In this document: piece by piece, positions 46,863 through 56,320 of the stretch
How the letters are laid out: every line of letters begins with the position of its first letter
Position numbering within the stretch: the first letter of the stretch is position 1
DNA from: Chloroflexota bacterium
Lineage (GTDB): Bacteria; Chloroflexota; Limnocylindria; Limnocylindrales; CSP1-4
Direction of reading: 5' to 3'
Assembly (NCBI GenBank): GCA_947475545.1
Contig: CANJLL010000001.1
Span: forward strand, 124,001-188,000
Length of the DNA stretch: 64,000 bases
Position numbers and translations under genes: made by a program
The notes under the pieces: model-generated
Told to the model about the DNA's origin: nothing
The model's database searches: none
The model's input: the letters and a program-made list of their open reading frames with translations, nothing else

Positions 46863-48770
46863 ATGCTGGGTCGGACGGATTCCCGGGGACGCCTGTTCAC
46901 GCTGATGGTGGGCCTGATCGTGGTCTCCGCCGCGCTCATGTCGCGGCTCGCCTACTGGCAGGTGGCCCAGCACGACTCGCTGGCCGGGATGGCGGAACGC
47001 CAGACCAGCATCCGGGTCGAGGTTCCCAGCCGCCGTGGCACCATCTACGACCGGAGCGGGACGGTGGTCCTCGCCTCGACGCTGGAGCGGGACCGACTGG
47101 TGGCGTCCGCCGACCAGCTCGACGGCGCACAACGCGAGACGGTGATCACCGAGCTGGGGACCATCCTCGGGCTCAACGATGCCGGCCGGGCCGACCTTGC
47201 CCAGAAGATGTACACCGCCAAGCCGTACGTCGTCCTGGCACGCGACCTGGACGGAGCCGCCTCGGACCGGATCCGTGCGGCGATCGTCGCCGGACGGATC
47301 AGTCAAGTCTCCCTGGAGCCCGAGGCCACGCGGGTGAGCCCGCAGGCCGGCGGCGCACCGGATACCAGCCTTGCCGCGCAACTCCTGGGCTTCGTGAACA
47401 GGGAAGGCGTCGGCCAGTACGGCATTGAACAGCGCTACCAGGACATTCTGGCGGGCGCGCCCAAGATCCAGATCGCGCAGCGCGATGCGCGCTCGCGCCC
47501 GGTGCCGGAATCCGCCCAGGTGGTCGCGTCCGGCATTCCCGGGGCGGATCTCCGCCTGACGATCGACGCCGGGCTCCAATTCGCCCTGGAGCAGGAGCTC
47601 CTGGCAGCCTGGGTCGCTGATCACCCGCACACCATCTCGGCGGTCGTGATGGATCCGCGCAACGGTGAGATCTACGCCCAGGCGAGCTACCCCTCGTACA
47701 ACGCCAACACCTACGCCTCCATCGCGGCCTCGGAGCCGGGCCGGTTCATGGATCCGGTGATCAGCTCCGTGTACGAGCCTGGCTCGGTCATGAAGATGCT
47801 GACGACCGTGGCGGGGCTGCAGACGGGGACCATCACGCTCTCGACCCAGTTCAATGACACCGGGATCATGAAGCTCGACGGCGGCCGGACCGAGATCGCC
47901 GACGCCGACCGGAAGGCCAAGGGCTGGCTCCAGGTCCGCGATGGCATCGCCCAGTCCCGAAACGTGATCGCGACCCAGATCGCGCTGGGCCTGGCGCCGA
48001 CCACCGCCCAGGCCAGCCAGGAGCTCTTCAGGGTGTGGAGCCAGTTCGGGTTGGGCTCCACCTCCGGGATTGACCTGGCGGGCGAGGTTAGCGGCCTGGT
48101 CCGGGACCCGGCCAGCCAGCCCTGGCGCCAGATCGACCTCGCCAACGGCTCGTTCGGGCAGGGCGTGGCCGTCACGCAGATCCAGCTGGCCGTGGCGTTC
48201 TCCGCCATGGTCAATGGCGGCCAGCTCGTCCAGCCCCACGTGGTCAAGGCCGTCGGCGGCGATGAGGTCAAGCCCGTGGTGCGCCGCCAGGTCATGGACG
48301 CCGCCCTCACGCCGACTCTGGTCGACCTGATGAACCACGTCGTGTCGTCCGTGAGCTTCTACTCGAGTCGCACCCTGATCCCCGGCTACTACGTGGGCGG
48401 CAAGACCGGCACCGCGCAGATCTGGGAGCCAAAGCTCAACAACGGGCAGGGAGACTGGGATCCCGACCGCTACTCATTCTCGTTCGTCGGGTTCGTCGGC
48501 CGGCAAGCCGGCCAGGCCGACCTGGTCATCGCGGTCCGCGTCGAAGACGCCCGCCCCACGGTCGCCAAGGCGGGCCAGCTCGAGATGCCCGTCATGTCGT
48601 TCGAGCTCTTCCGACGGATCGCCACCGACGCCATCACCCGGCCGTCGATGATCGCCGACCTGCCGCCGCTGACCCCGACGACCGCGCCGATCGAGAGCCT
48701 TGCCCCGGGCGCCACGGCACGCCCCACGCAACGCATCGCAACACCCGCACCGACTGGAGGCCGCCCGTGA
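46863..48770 (+). CDS. ftsI: Peptidoglycan D,D-transpeptidase FtsI (PBP3-like)
   Basis: A 635-residue class B penicillin-binding protein. A short N-terminal helix (LFTLMVGLIVVSAALMSRLAYWQV) is followed by the dimerisation domain (VPSRRGTIYDRSG) and the transpeptidase domain. The active-site serine is S308 in EPGSVMK (SxxK with K311), SRN is at 365-367, and KTG is at 514-516 (GGKTGTAQ). A proline/threonine tail follows. It crosslinks septal peptidoglycan. ATG 46863. Confidence 0.95.
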   Translation: MLGRTDSRGRLFTLMVGLIVVSAALMSRLAYWQVAQHDSLAGMAERQTSIRVEVPSRRGTIYDRSGTVVLASTLERDRLVASADQLDGAQRETVITELGTILGLNDAGRADLAQKMYTAKPYVVLARDLDGAASDRIRAAIVAGRISQVSLEPEATRVSPQAGGAPDTSLAAQLLGFVNREGVGQYGIEQRYQDILAGAPKIQIAQRDARSRPVPESAQVVASGIPGADLRLTIDAGLQFALEQELLAAWVADHPHTISAVVMDPRNGEIYAQASYPSYNANTYASIAASEPGRFMDPVISSVYEPGSVMKMLTTVAGLQTGTITLSTQFNDTGIMKLDGGRTEIADADRKAKGWLQVRDGIAQSRNVIATQIALGLAPTTAQASQELFRVWSQFGLGSTSGIDLAGEVSGLVRDPASQPWRQIDLANGSFGQGVAVTQIQLAVAFSAMVNGGQLVQPHVVKAVGGDEVKPVVRRQVMDAALTPTLVDLMNHVVSSVSFYSSRTLIPGYYVGGKTGTAQIWEPKLNNGQGDWDPDRYSFSFVGFVGRQAGQADLVIAVRVEDARPTVAKAGQLEMPVMSFELFRRIATDAITRPSMIADLPPLTPTTAPIESLAPGATARPTQRIATPAPTGGRP

Positions 48771-50311
48771 TGACCCCCTGGCCCAATTGGCCGTCGCCGG
48801 ATCGCCCAGGGGGTCGCTATGCGACACTGGCGCCCGTGAGCCACGTCGCACGCGCCGCCGCCGAAACCGCGGGCGCCCCGGGTCCCGCGGGCGAGCGGGA
48901 GCCATCGTTGACTGCCGCCGATCTTGTCGTGGCCACCAGCGGGACACTCCTCCAGCGCTCGTCCCGTCCAATCCGCGGCGGGGCAGTCGACTCGCGGCAG
49001 GTCGGTCCCGGCCAGCTCTTCGTCGCGCTCCCGGGCGAGCGGACCGACGGCCATCGCTTCCTCCTCGACGCCGTTGCGGCCGGCGCGGCCGCACTCGTCG
49101 TCAGCGAGCCGCTCACCACCGGCGAGATCACGGCGCTGGGCGACGTCACCATCGTGCGCGTGGCGGACACGCTGGCCGGCCTCCAGGCGATCGCCGCAGC
49201 CTGGCGGGCGCGCTTTGCGCCGATCGTCGTGGGCGTCACGGGCAGCATCGCCAAGACCTCTACCAAGGAAGCCGTCGGCGTCGTCTTCGGCCGGCGCTGG
49301 ACCACTCTCGTCAACGAGGGGAACCAGAACAACGAGGTTGGTCTCCCGCTGACGCTCCTGCGCCTTGGCCCGGAGCACGGGGCCGCGATCCTGGAGATGG
49401 GGATGTACGTCGGGGGCGACATTGCCAGTCTGGCGCGCATCGGTCGACCGTCGATCGGCGTGGTGACCGCGGTGCAGGGTGTGCACCTGTCGCGTATCGG
49501 CAGCCTTGACGCGGTCGAGGCGGCCAAGGGCGAGCTGGTCGAGGCGCTCCCGCCGACGGGCACGGCGGTGCTCAATGCCGACGACCCGCGCGTCCGCCGG
49601 ATGGCCGCCAGGACCGCCGCGCGGATCCTGCTGTATGGCTTCGCGCCCGACGCCGACGTTCGCGCGGAGGACGTCACCTCGGCCGGCACGGCCGGGATGC
49701 GGTTCATGCTGTTCCTCCCGGGCAGCGCCCCGCGTCGCGTGACCATCCCTGTGCTCGGCAGGCTCTCGGTGCACAACGCGCTCGCGGCCTCCGCCGCCGG
49801 CCTGGCAGGTGGCCTCACCCCGGACCAGATCGTGGCCGGCCTGGGCAGCGGCTGGTCGGCGCCGCACCGGGCCCAGTTGGTGGCGGCCGGCGACGTGACG
49901 ATCGTGGACGACAGCTACAACGCGTCGCCGGGCTCGATGGTTGCGGCCCTCGATCTGCTGGCCGGCCTGCCGGGTCGCCGCGTCGCCGTGCTCGGCGCGA
50001 TGCTGGAGCTGGGCGAGAGCGCGGAGGCGGGCCATCGGGCCGTCGGCCGGGCCGCTGCCAGGGTCTGCGACATGCTGGTCGTCGTGGGGAGCGGCGCCAT
50101 CGCGATCGCCCAGGGCGCCCGCGAGGCGGGCCTCGAGAGCAGCCGCCTGCACGAGGCCGAGGACCGCGAGGCGGCCCTGGACGTCCTGCGGCCGCGGCTG
50201 CGCAGCGGGGACGTCGTGCTGGTCAAGGCCTCGCGCGGCATCGCCCTGGATCGCCTGGTCGACCGGCTGCGCGAGGAGCTTGAGCCGCCGGTCCATGGCT
50301 CTGCCGGGTGA
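48770..50311 (+). CDS. murF: UDP-N-acetylmuramoyl-tripeptide--D-alanyl-D-alanine ligase MurF
   Basis: A 513-residue Mur ligase. The N-terminal domain contains VDSRQVGPGQLFVALPGERTDGHRF; the ATP loop is GVTGSIAKTSTKEA, with Ala where the usual motif is Gly-Lys-Thr; NEGNQNNEVGLPLTLL is the MurF-specific segment; VVDDSYNASPGSM, the C-terminal VAVLGAMLELGE, and KASRGIALD complete it. It adds D-Ala-D-Ala to UDP-MurNAc-tripeptide. ATG overlaps the ftsI stop (TGATG). Confidence 0.92.
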   Translation: MTPWPNWPSPDRPGGRYATLAPVSHVARAAAETAGAPGPAGEREPSLTAADLVVATSGTLLQRSSRPIRGGAVDSRQVGPGQLFVALPGERTDGHRFLLDAVAAGAAALVVSEPLTTGEITALGDVTIVRVADTLAGLQAIAAAWRARFAPIVVGVTGSIAKTSTKEAVGVVFGRRWTTLVNEGNQNNEVGLPLTLLRLGPEHGAAILEMGMYVGGDIASLARIGRPSIGVVTAVQGVHLSRIGSLDAVEAAKGELVEALPPTGTAVLNADDPRVRRMAARTAARILLYGFAPDADVRAEDVTSAGTAGMRFMLFLPGSAPRRVTIPVLGRLSVHNALAASAAGLAGGLTPDQIVAGLGSGWSAPHRAQLVAAGDVTIVDDSYNASPGSMVAALDLLAGLPGRRVAVLGAMLELGESAEAGHRAVGRAAARVCDMLVVVGSGAIAIAQGAREAGLESSRLHEAEDREAALDVLRPRLRSGDVVLVKASRGIALDRLVDRLREELEPPVHGSAG

Positions 50312-51291
50312 CCGTCGAGCTGATCCAGGGGCTGCTGGTCGCGTTCGCCATCGTCGTCATCCTGATGAGCCCGTACATCCGGCTGCTCCGCTTCATCGGC
50401 ATGGGCAAGCAGATCAGCGCCGAGGGGCCTGACAGCCACCAGATCAAGCAGGGCACCCCGACGATGGGCGGCCTGCTCATCGTCGCGGTCGTCCTGGTCC
50501 TGTTCGCCGTGTTCCGCGGGGATGCGATCCGTGGCGGCATCATCCCGCCGCTGGCCGCGCTCCTCCTGGTCGGCCTCCTGGGCGCCTTCGACGACTACCT
50601 GAACGCGAAGACGGGGCAGGGGATCAGCGCCCGCCAGAAGCTCCTCTGGCTGACGGTGGTGGCGCTGGTCGCCGCCTACCAGATCCAGGCCACCTACGAC
50701 CTGCACGGCATCCGCGTCCCGTTCGTCGGCGACGTCGAGCTGGACCCGGTTGTCTACGTGCTGTTCGCCGCCTTCGCGATCGTGGCGACCAGCAACGGGG
50801 TCAACCTGACCGACGGGCTGGACGGACTCGCGGGCGGCACGCTGATCTTCTCGTTCGTCGCCTTCATGCTGATCGCCCTGCTCAACGTCCCGACGCAGCC
50901 GAACGTCGCGCTGCTGTGCGCCATGATCATCGGCGCCCTCATGGGCTTCCTCTGGTTCAACGTCCACCCAGCCCAGGTCTTCATGGGGGATTCGGGCTCG
51001 CTCTCGCTGGGTGCGGCGCTCGCGATCATCTCGCTCATCACGGGCCAGATCCTGGTCCTGCCCCTGATCGGCCTCGTCTTCGTCGTCGAGACGGGCTCGG
51101 TGATCGTGCAGCGGGTCTACTACCGCGCCACGGGCGGCCGGCGGCTCTTCCTCTTCACGCCGATCCACCACCACTTCGAACTGCTGGGCTGGGACGAGGA
51201 GAAGATCACCCTCCGCTTCTGGATCGTGGCCATCCTGTCCGGGCTGCTCGGCGTCAGCCTCTTCCTCGCCTCGATCGACCTGCTCAAGTGA
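50308..51291 (+). CDS. mraY: Phospho-N-acetylmuramoyl-pentapeptide-transferase MraY
   Basis: A 327-residue MraY with about ten transmembrane helices. DSHQIKQGTPTMGGLL and GAFDDYLNAK hold the Asp-rich site; NGVNLTDGLDGLAGG is the NxxNxxDGxDGL motif; FMGDSGSLSLG and FLFTPIHHHFELLGWDEEKI are the C-terminal conserved segments. Transfers phospho-MurNAc-pentapeptide to undecaprenyl phosphate (lipid I). GTG start overlaps murF stop. Confidence 0.96.
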   Translation: MTVELIQGLLVAFAIVVILMSPYIRLLRFIGMGKQISAEGPDSHQIKQGTPTMGGLLIVAVVLVLFAVFRGDAIRGGIIPPLAALLLVGLLGAFDDYLNAKTGQGISARQKLLWLTVVALVAAYQIQATYDLHGIRVPFVGDVELDPVVYVLFAAFAIVATSNGVNLTDGLDGLAGGTLIFSFVAFMLIALLNVPTQPNVALLCAMIIGALMGFLWFNVHPAQVFMGDSGSLSLGAALAIISLITGQILVLPLIGLVFVVETGSVIVQRVYYRATGGRRLFLFTPIHHHFELLGWDEEKITLRFWIVAILSGLLGVSLFLASIDLLK

Positions 51292-52916
51292 GCCCGACGA
51301 CGGTGGATCGCAGCCCTGGTGCCGCCGCCGGGCCCGTCGATCCCGACGCGCTCACGATGGTCGCGATCCGCGACGGTGCCCTGCGCGGACGCGACATCGC
51401 CGTCCTGGGCTTCGCACGGAGCGGCATCGCCCTGGCCCGCTTCCTCGTCGATGCGGGCGCCCGTGTGACGATCCTGGACCAGCGTCCCGCCGACCAGCTG
51501 GCCGGCGCGATCGGCGCCCTGGAGGGCCGTGCCGTGACGCTGGCGCTTGGGGATGAGGCGGATCCGGCGGAGGCCCTGCGCAGCGCCCAGTTGCTCGTGA
51601 GTTCGCCATCGGTCAACCCGGACTTCAACACGACGGAACCCCGCCTGCGGGCGGCGCTCCTGGCCATCCGGGCATCCCGGGCGGCCGGCGATGGGTCGGC
51701 CCCGGCGCTGGTCTCCGAGCCCGATCTCTTCCTTCGGCTGTGTGTCGCTCCGACGATTGGTGTCACGGGCACCAAGGGCAAGACGACGACGGCATCGCTG
51801 GCGGCCGCGCTCCTGGGGGAGGATCGCATCCACCCGGTCCTGCTGGGTGGCAACATCGGAACCCCACTCGTCGAGCACCTGCCGGACATCACCCTGGACC
51901 ATCGCATCGTGTACGAGCTGTCCGAGCTGCAGCTGCCGACGCTCTCGCGGGGCACCACGGTCGCCGTCTACACGAACGTCACCTCCGATCACCTCGACCG
52001 GCATGGGTCGGTGCAGGCCTATCGGCGCGTGAAGCGTCGCCTGGCCGAGCTGGTGGACCCCGAGGGGGCGCTCGTCCTGAACCTCGAGGATCCGGTGGTG
52101 GGCGCCTATGCGGGCCTGGGGTCAGCGCCGGCCGTCCTCTACCGCGATGACCACCCCACGCCCGGCGGCCTGGGCGTCGTCGACGGCTGGATTGTTGCCG
52201 CGGGCGTGGAGCGCCTGCCCATCGCCGGCGGCGGGGTCGCGGCGACGGGCCCTGGCGGGCGGATCATGCCGGTGGCGGAGCTGGGCATCCCGGGCCGCCA
52301 CAACGTCTCGAACGCTCTCGCGGCCATCGCTGTCGCGCTCCTCTTCGGGATCGCGCCGGACGCGATCCGGCGCGGCGCGGCTCGCTTTGCCGGCGTGCGT
52401 CACCGGCTGGAGACCGTCGCCGTCGTCGACGGCATCCGCTTCGTCAACGATTCGATGGGGACGCAGCCAGACGCGGTCATCGCCGCGCTGCGCGCCTTCG
52501 ACGGGCCCATTGTGCTGATCGCGGGCGGCCGTGACAAGGGCATCGAGATGGACGAGCTGGCCCGCGAAGTCGCGACCCGGGCATCGGCGGCCGTCCTGAT
52601 CGGCGAAAGCGCCCCCGTGCTGGCGGAGCGGTTCTCCGCCGCCGGGCTCCGCTGGATCGAGGACGTCGGGGATCTCGACACCGCCGTCCGACGCGCCGAC
52701 GAGATTGCGCGATCGCTGCTGACCGGCGTGCGCGACACCCTGGCCGAGTCGGCCTCCGGCGCCCAGCGTGCCACCGTCCTGCTCAGTCCGGCGGCCGCCA
52801 GCTTCGACCAGTTCGTCGACTACGCCGCGCGTGGTGAGGCGTTTCGGGTCGCGGTGACGCGCCTCGAGCGCCAGCGGCGCGCCAGCGGGTTGATGCCGTC
52901 GGGGCCCGGCCGATGA
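51288..52916 (+). CDS. murD: UDP-N-acetylmuramoylalanine--D-glutamate ligase MurD
   Basis: A 542-residue Mur ligase. IAVLGFARSGIALARFLVDAGA opens the N-terminal domain; the ATP loop is GVTGTKGKTTTASLAAALL; LLGGNIGTPL and ELSELQLPTLSR identify MurD; NVTSDHLDRHGS and GIRFVNDSMGTQPDAVIAALRAF and LIAGGRDKGIEMDELA are the ligase and C-domain segments. About 90 residues longer than most MurD, mainly through an N-terminal lead and inserted loops. GTG 51288 overlaps the mraY stop; ATG 51357 is possible. Confidence 0.93.
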   Translation: MSPTTVDRSPGAAAGPVDPDALTMVAIRDGALRGRDIAVLGFARSGIALARFLVDAGARVTILDQRPADQLAGAIGALEGRAVTLALGDEADPAEALRSAQLLVSSPSVNPDFNTTEPRLRAALLAIRASRAAGDGSAPALVSEPDLFLRLCVAPTIGVTGTKGKTTTASLAAALLGEDRIHPVLLGGNIGTPLVEHLPDITLDHRIVYELSELQLPTLSRGTTVAVYTNVTSDHLDRHGSVQAYRRVKRRLAELVDPEGALVLNLEDPVVGAYAGLGSAPAVLYRDDHPTPGGLGVVDGWIVAAGVERLPIAGGGVAATGPGGRIMPVAELGIPGRHNVSNALAAIAVALLFGIAPDAIRRGAARFAGVRHRLETVAVVDGIRFVNDSMGTQPDAVIAALRAFDGPIVLIAGGRDKGIEMDELAREVATRASAAVLIGESAPVLAERFSAAGLRWIEDVGDLDTAVRRADEIARSLLTGVRDTLAESASGAQRATVLLSPAAASFDQFVDYAARGEAFRVAVTRLERQRRASGLMPSGPGR

Positions 52917-54268
52917 CCGCCGCCCGCCCGTCTGCCCGCGCCTTGCGCGGGACCGGTGATCGGGCTGCCCGCGACCATGTCGCGGGCGGGCGGGTCGCCA
53001 CCGGGTTCGCCGCGGGCGTTCGCCGGACACCGGTGGTCCCAAGCCGTGCCGGGGCCTTCGACCGGGAGCGCCATGCCCCCGACTTCTCGATCCTCGTGGC
53101 CGTGGCTGCCCTGGCGGCGACCGGGATCCTGATGGTGTACTCATCGTCCGCGATGAAGGCGCTCCTCCAGCGCGACGACGCGATGGCCATCGTCGGGCCG
53201 CAGATCCTGTGGGCCGGCGTCGGCCTCCTGGTGATGCTGATCGTCATGCGGATCGACTACCGCTACCTGCGTCTGCTGTCCGTGCCGGGCTACGTGGTGG
53301 CGCTGGGGCTCCTCGCCCTGGTCTTCGTCCCGCAGTTCAGCCGGGTCGTCGGCGGCTCGGCCCGCTGGCTGGCGATTGGCCCGCTGCCGGCCCTCCATCC
53401 CGCCGAGTTCGCCAAGCTGGCGCTCGTCATCTACCTGGCCCACTGGATGGCGAAGCGCGGGACCGCCATCAAGGGCTTCTGGGGCGGCACGGTGCCCTTC
53501 CTGTTGATCGCGGGGGCAGTCGCGGCGCTGGTGTTCAAGGAGCCGGACCTGGGCACCACGGTCGTCATCACCAGCACTGCCTTCGTGATGTTCTACATCG
53601 CCGGCGCCCGGATGCGCCACTTCGTCCTGCTCGGCCTGGGCGGCCTGGCGGTGGTGCTGGCCGTGGGTCTGCACGACTACCAGATGGAACGCCTGCAGGC
53701 CTGGCTCAACCCCTGGGCCGACCCGCTCGGGAAGGGCTTTCACACGATCCAGGGGCTGCTGGCCCTCGGACTCGGGGGCGTCTTCGGCGCCGGGCTGGGG
53801 GAGAGCCGCCTCGCCGGCGGGCTCTTCCTCCCGAATGCCTCCAACGACTACATCTTCGCCATCATCGGCGAGGAGTTTGGCCTCGTGGGCGCCGTGATGG
53901 TCATCGTGCTCTTCCTGGTCCTCGGCTATGCGGGCATCCGGACGGCGATGCGCGCCCCGGACACGTTCGGCGCGCTCCTGGCGGCCGGCATCACGGCCTG
54001 GCTGTGCATCCAGGCCTTCATCAACATCGCGGTCGTGGTCGCGCTGATCCCGGTCACGGGCATCACGCTACCGTTCATCAGCGCCGGCGGGTCGTCGCTG
54101 ACCATCAGCTTCGCCGCCGTCGGCGTGCTGTTGTCGATCTCCCGGGAGACCAACGAGCGAGGGAGCTGGAACGATGCGCCTGATGATCGCGGGCGGGGGA
54201 ACGGGGGGACACATCTACCCGGCCCTCGCCGTCGCCCGGTCGCTCAGCGCCCGACCCGACGCGCCTGA
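52913..54268 (+). CDS. ftsW: Septal peptidoglycan polymerase FtsW (SEDS family)
   Basis: A 451-residue SEDS protein with ten helices. FSILVAVAALAATGILMVYSSSAMKAL, RWLAIGPLPALHPAEFAKLALVIYLA, KEPDLGTTVVI, NASNDYIFAIIGEEFGLVGA and ALIPVTGITLPFISAGGSSL are signature segments; Asp in the loop region is expected as the catalytic residue. It polymerises lipid II with FtsI. The N-terminus is about 60 residues of soluble tail. The gene's 3' end overlaps murG by 95 nt in another frame, so its last 31 residues are translated from murG DNA. Confidence 0.94.
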   Translation: MTAARPSARALRGTGDRAARDHVAGGRVATGFAAGVRRTPVVPSRAGAFDRERHAPDFSILVAVAALAATGILMVYSSSAMKALLQRDDAMAIVGPQILWAGVGLLVMLIVMRIDYRYLRLLSVPGYVVALGLLALVFVPQFSRVVGGSARWLAIGPLPALHPAEFAKLALVIYLAHWMAKRGTAIKGFWGGTVPFLLIAGAVAALVFKEPDLGTTVVITSTAFVMFYIAGARMRHFVLLGLGGLAVVLAVGLHDYQMERLQAWLNPWADPLGKGFHTIQGLLALGLGGVFGAGLGESRLAGGLFLPNASNDYIFAIIGEEFGLVGAVMVIVLFLVLGYAGIRTAMRAPDTFGALLAAGITAWLCIQAFINIAVVVALIPVTGITLPFISAGGSSLTISFAAVGVLLSISRETNERGSWNDAPDDRGRGNGGTHLPGPRRRPVAQRPTRRA

Positions 54269-55325
54269 GCTTCGCTGGCTGGGCGGGCGCCGCGGCTTGG
54301 AGGGGGACCTGGTCCCCGCTGCCGGGCTGCCCCTGGATCGCCTCTGGCTCCGGTCGCTCCGGTCCGTCGAGCGTGACGTCCACCTGGTGCTCGACCCGCT
54401 TCGCCTGGGCCTGTCGGTCCCCCAGGCGGTCGGGCTGCTGGCCCGGCGCCGGCCCGCTGCCATCTTCGCGACCGGCGGCTACGTTGCCATCCCCACGGTG
54501 TTGGCGGCCCGCCTGCTGCGCATCCCGGTGCTCCTCTGGGAGGGCAACGTGGTGCCCGGACGGAGCGTCCGCCTGATCGCCCCGCTGACCAGCGCGGTGG
54601 CGCTGTCCTATGCCGAAACGGGCCCGGCGCTGGGGCGCGGCGGCACTCCGATGTACCTGACCGGCACGCCCATCCGGGACACCCGCGACGTCGATCGCGA
54701 GGCGGCCCGCCAGCACCTGGCCATCCCGCCCGGTGCGCGCCTGTTGCTGGTCTTCGGCGGGTCCCAGGCGGCCCGCCGTCTCAACGGGGCCGTGCTCGAT
54801 GCCCTCCCGCACCTGGTCGAGCGGGTCCATGTGCTCCATGTCGCGGGCCACGAGGGCTATGCCGAGGCGCTGGCCGCCCGAGATGCGCTGCCCGAGCAGC
54901 TGCGGGCCCGCTACCGGCCCTACCCGTTCCTGCGCGACGAGATGCTCGACGCGCTGGCCGCCGCGGACCTGGTCGTCGGCCGTGCCGGCTCGTCGACGCT
55001 GGCCGAGGCGGCGGCCATGGGACTCCCCATGGTCGTGGTCCCGTACCCGCACGCGGGCGGGCACCAGCGGGCCAACGCCCGGGTGCTGGTCGCGGCCGGC
55101 GCGGCTCGCCTGGTGGAGGACGAGGCCTTTGACGGCGCCGCGCTGCTGGACGCGGCCACGCTGCTCGACCAGCCCGGGGCGCATCTTCGGATGTCGGCCG
55201 CCGCCCGGAGTATCGGCCGGCCCGCGGCGGCTGCCGTGATCGCGGACATGCTCATGGCGCTCGCCCGCCGCGAGCCCTTGCCCGGCCCCGCCGAGATCGA
55301 CCGCTGGTCGCGGGGCCTGTCGTGA
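54174..55325 (+). CDS. murG: Undecaprenyldiphospho-muramoylpentapeptide beta-N-acetylglucosaminyltransferase MurG
   Basis: A 383-residue GT-B enzyme. MIAGGGTGGHIYPALAVA is the membrane/donor-site G-loop; RGLEGDLVPAAGL; GGYVAIPTVLAARLLRIPVLLWEGNVVPG; LLVFGGSQAARRLN; and C-terminal ADLVVGRAGSSTLAEAAAMGLPMVVVPYPHAGGHQRANARVL with the UDP-GlcNAc residues. Converts lipid I to lipid II. ATG 54174, inside ftsW. Confidence 0.96.
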   Translation: MRLMIAGGGTGGHIYPALAVARSLSARPDAPELRWLGGRRGLEGDLVPAAGLPLDRLWLRSLRSVERDVHLVLDPLRLGLSVPQAVGLLARRRPAAIFATGGYVAIPTVLAARLLRIPVLLWEGNVVPGRSVRLIAPLTSAVALSYAETGPALGRGGTPMYLTGTPIRDTRDVDREAARQHLAIPPGARLLLVFGGSQAARRLNGAVLDALPHLVERVHVLHVAGHEGYAEALAARDALPEQLRARYRPYPFLRDEMLDALAAADLVVGRAGSSTLAEAAAMGLPMVVVPYPHAGGHQRANARVLVAAGAARLVEDEAFDGAALLDAATLLDQPGAHLRMSAAARSIGRPAAAAVIADMLMALARREPLPGPAEIDRWSRGLS

Positions 55326-56320
55326 CGGGGCCCGCGGCCTCGTTCGACGCCATCGCCCTGGGCACGGACATCCAGCGAAGGCTGGGCGTGAAGACCTCAC
55401 GCGACGAGCCCCTGGCGCGGTTCACGACGATGCGGGTCGGTGGCCCGGCCGACCTGTTTGCCACGGTCCACAACGCGTTCGAGCTCCGCGGGCTGGTCCG
55501 CTTCGCGCGAAGCCGCGCGATGCCGCACCTCGTCCTCGGTCGCGGCAGCAATGTCGTGATCAGCGATCGTGGCATCCGTGGCCTGGTGATCCAGGTGCGG
55601 GCCGAAGGCCTGCGGGTCGATGGGGTGCGGCTCATTGCGGAGGCGGGCGTCCAGATGGCGCGCGCCGCCACGGAGGCCGCCAAGGCCGGCCTGGCCGGAC
55701 TGGAGTTTGGCCTCGCGATCCCGGGCACCGTGGGCGGCGCGGCCTGGGCGAATGCTGGCGCCCATGGCCAGGACATCGCGTCGGTGCTCGAGTCTGCCGA
55801 TGTGCTCCTCGAGGACGGGAGCGAGGTCCGGATGGCCGCCGCCGAGCTGGGCCTGGCGTACCGTGAGAGCCGGTTCAAGGCAGCCCCCATCGGCGCACCC
55901 GACGCGGCGGGCGTTCCCGCCCCCGGCGAGCTGGTGGTGGCCGCGGCGTTCCGGCTTCGGCCGGCGGCGGTCGAGGAGATCAGGGAGCGGCTCGACGACA
56001 TCCGGCGCTGGCGGCGCGAGCACCAGCCAGTGGGCATGGCGTCGGCTGGCAGCGTCTTCCGGAACCCCGTGGCTGGACCATCGGCCGGTGAGCTGATCGA
56101 CCGCGCGGGGCTCAAGGGCCTCCGTGTCGGGGGCGCGGTGGTGTCCGAGAAGCATGCCAACTTCATCGTCAACGACCAACATGGCACGGCGGCCGACGTC
56201 CGGCACCTGGGCGAGCGCGTCAGGTCGGAGATCGAGCAGCGGGATGGCATCCGGCTCCGCTTCGAAGTGGAGTTCGCCGGCGACTGGTCCGGCTGGCCCT
56301 GGCCCCAGGAGGCGGCATGA
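55322..56320 (+). CDS. murB: UDP-N-acetylmuramate dehydrogenase MurB
   Basis: A 332-residue MurB (type II-like). TTMRVGGPADLFATV and LVLGRGSNVVISDRGIRGLVI form the FAD site; LAGLEFGLAIPGTVGGAAWANAGAHGQDIA, AYRESRFK (Tyr/Arg), GSVFRNP (Ser), LIDRAGLKGLRVGGAVVSEKHANFIVN with catalytic Glu/Asn region. Reduces UDP-GlcNAc-enolpyruvate with NADPH. GTG start overlaps murG stop. Confidence 0.95.
   Translation: MTGPAASFDAIALGTDIQRRLGVKTSRDEPLARFTTMRVGGPADLFATVHNAFELRGLVRFARSRAMPHLVLGRGSNVVISDRGIRGLVIQVRAEGLRVDGVRLIAEAGVQMARAATEAAKAGLAGLEFGLAIPGTVGGAAWANAGAHGQDIASVLESADVLLEDGSEVRMAAAELGLAYRESRFKAAPIGAPDAAGVPAPGELVVAAAFRLRPAAVEEIRERLDDIRRWRREHQPVGMASAGSVFRNPVAGPSAGELIDRAGLKGLRVGGAVVSEKHANFIVNDQHGTAADVRHLGERVRSEIEQRDGIRLRFEVEFAGDWSGWPWPQEAA

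Noticed and set aside
49201..49230. Partial CTTTGCGC match to the parAB palindrome inside murF
   Set aside because: Only one half matches; not palindromic.
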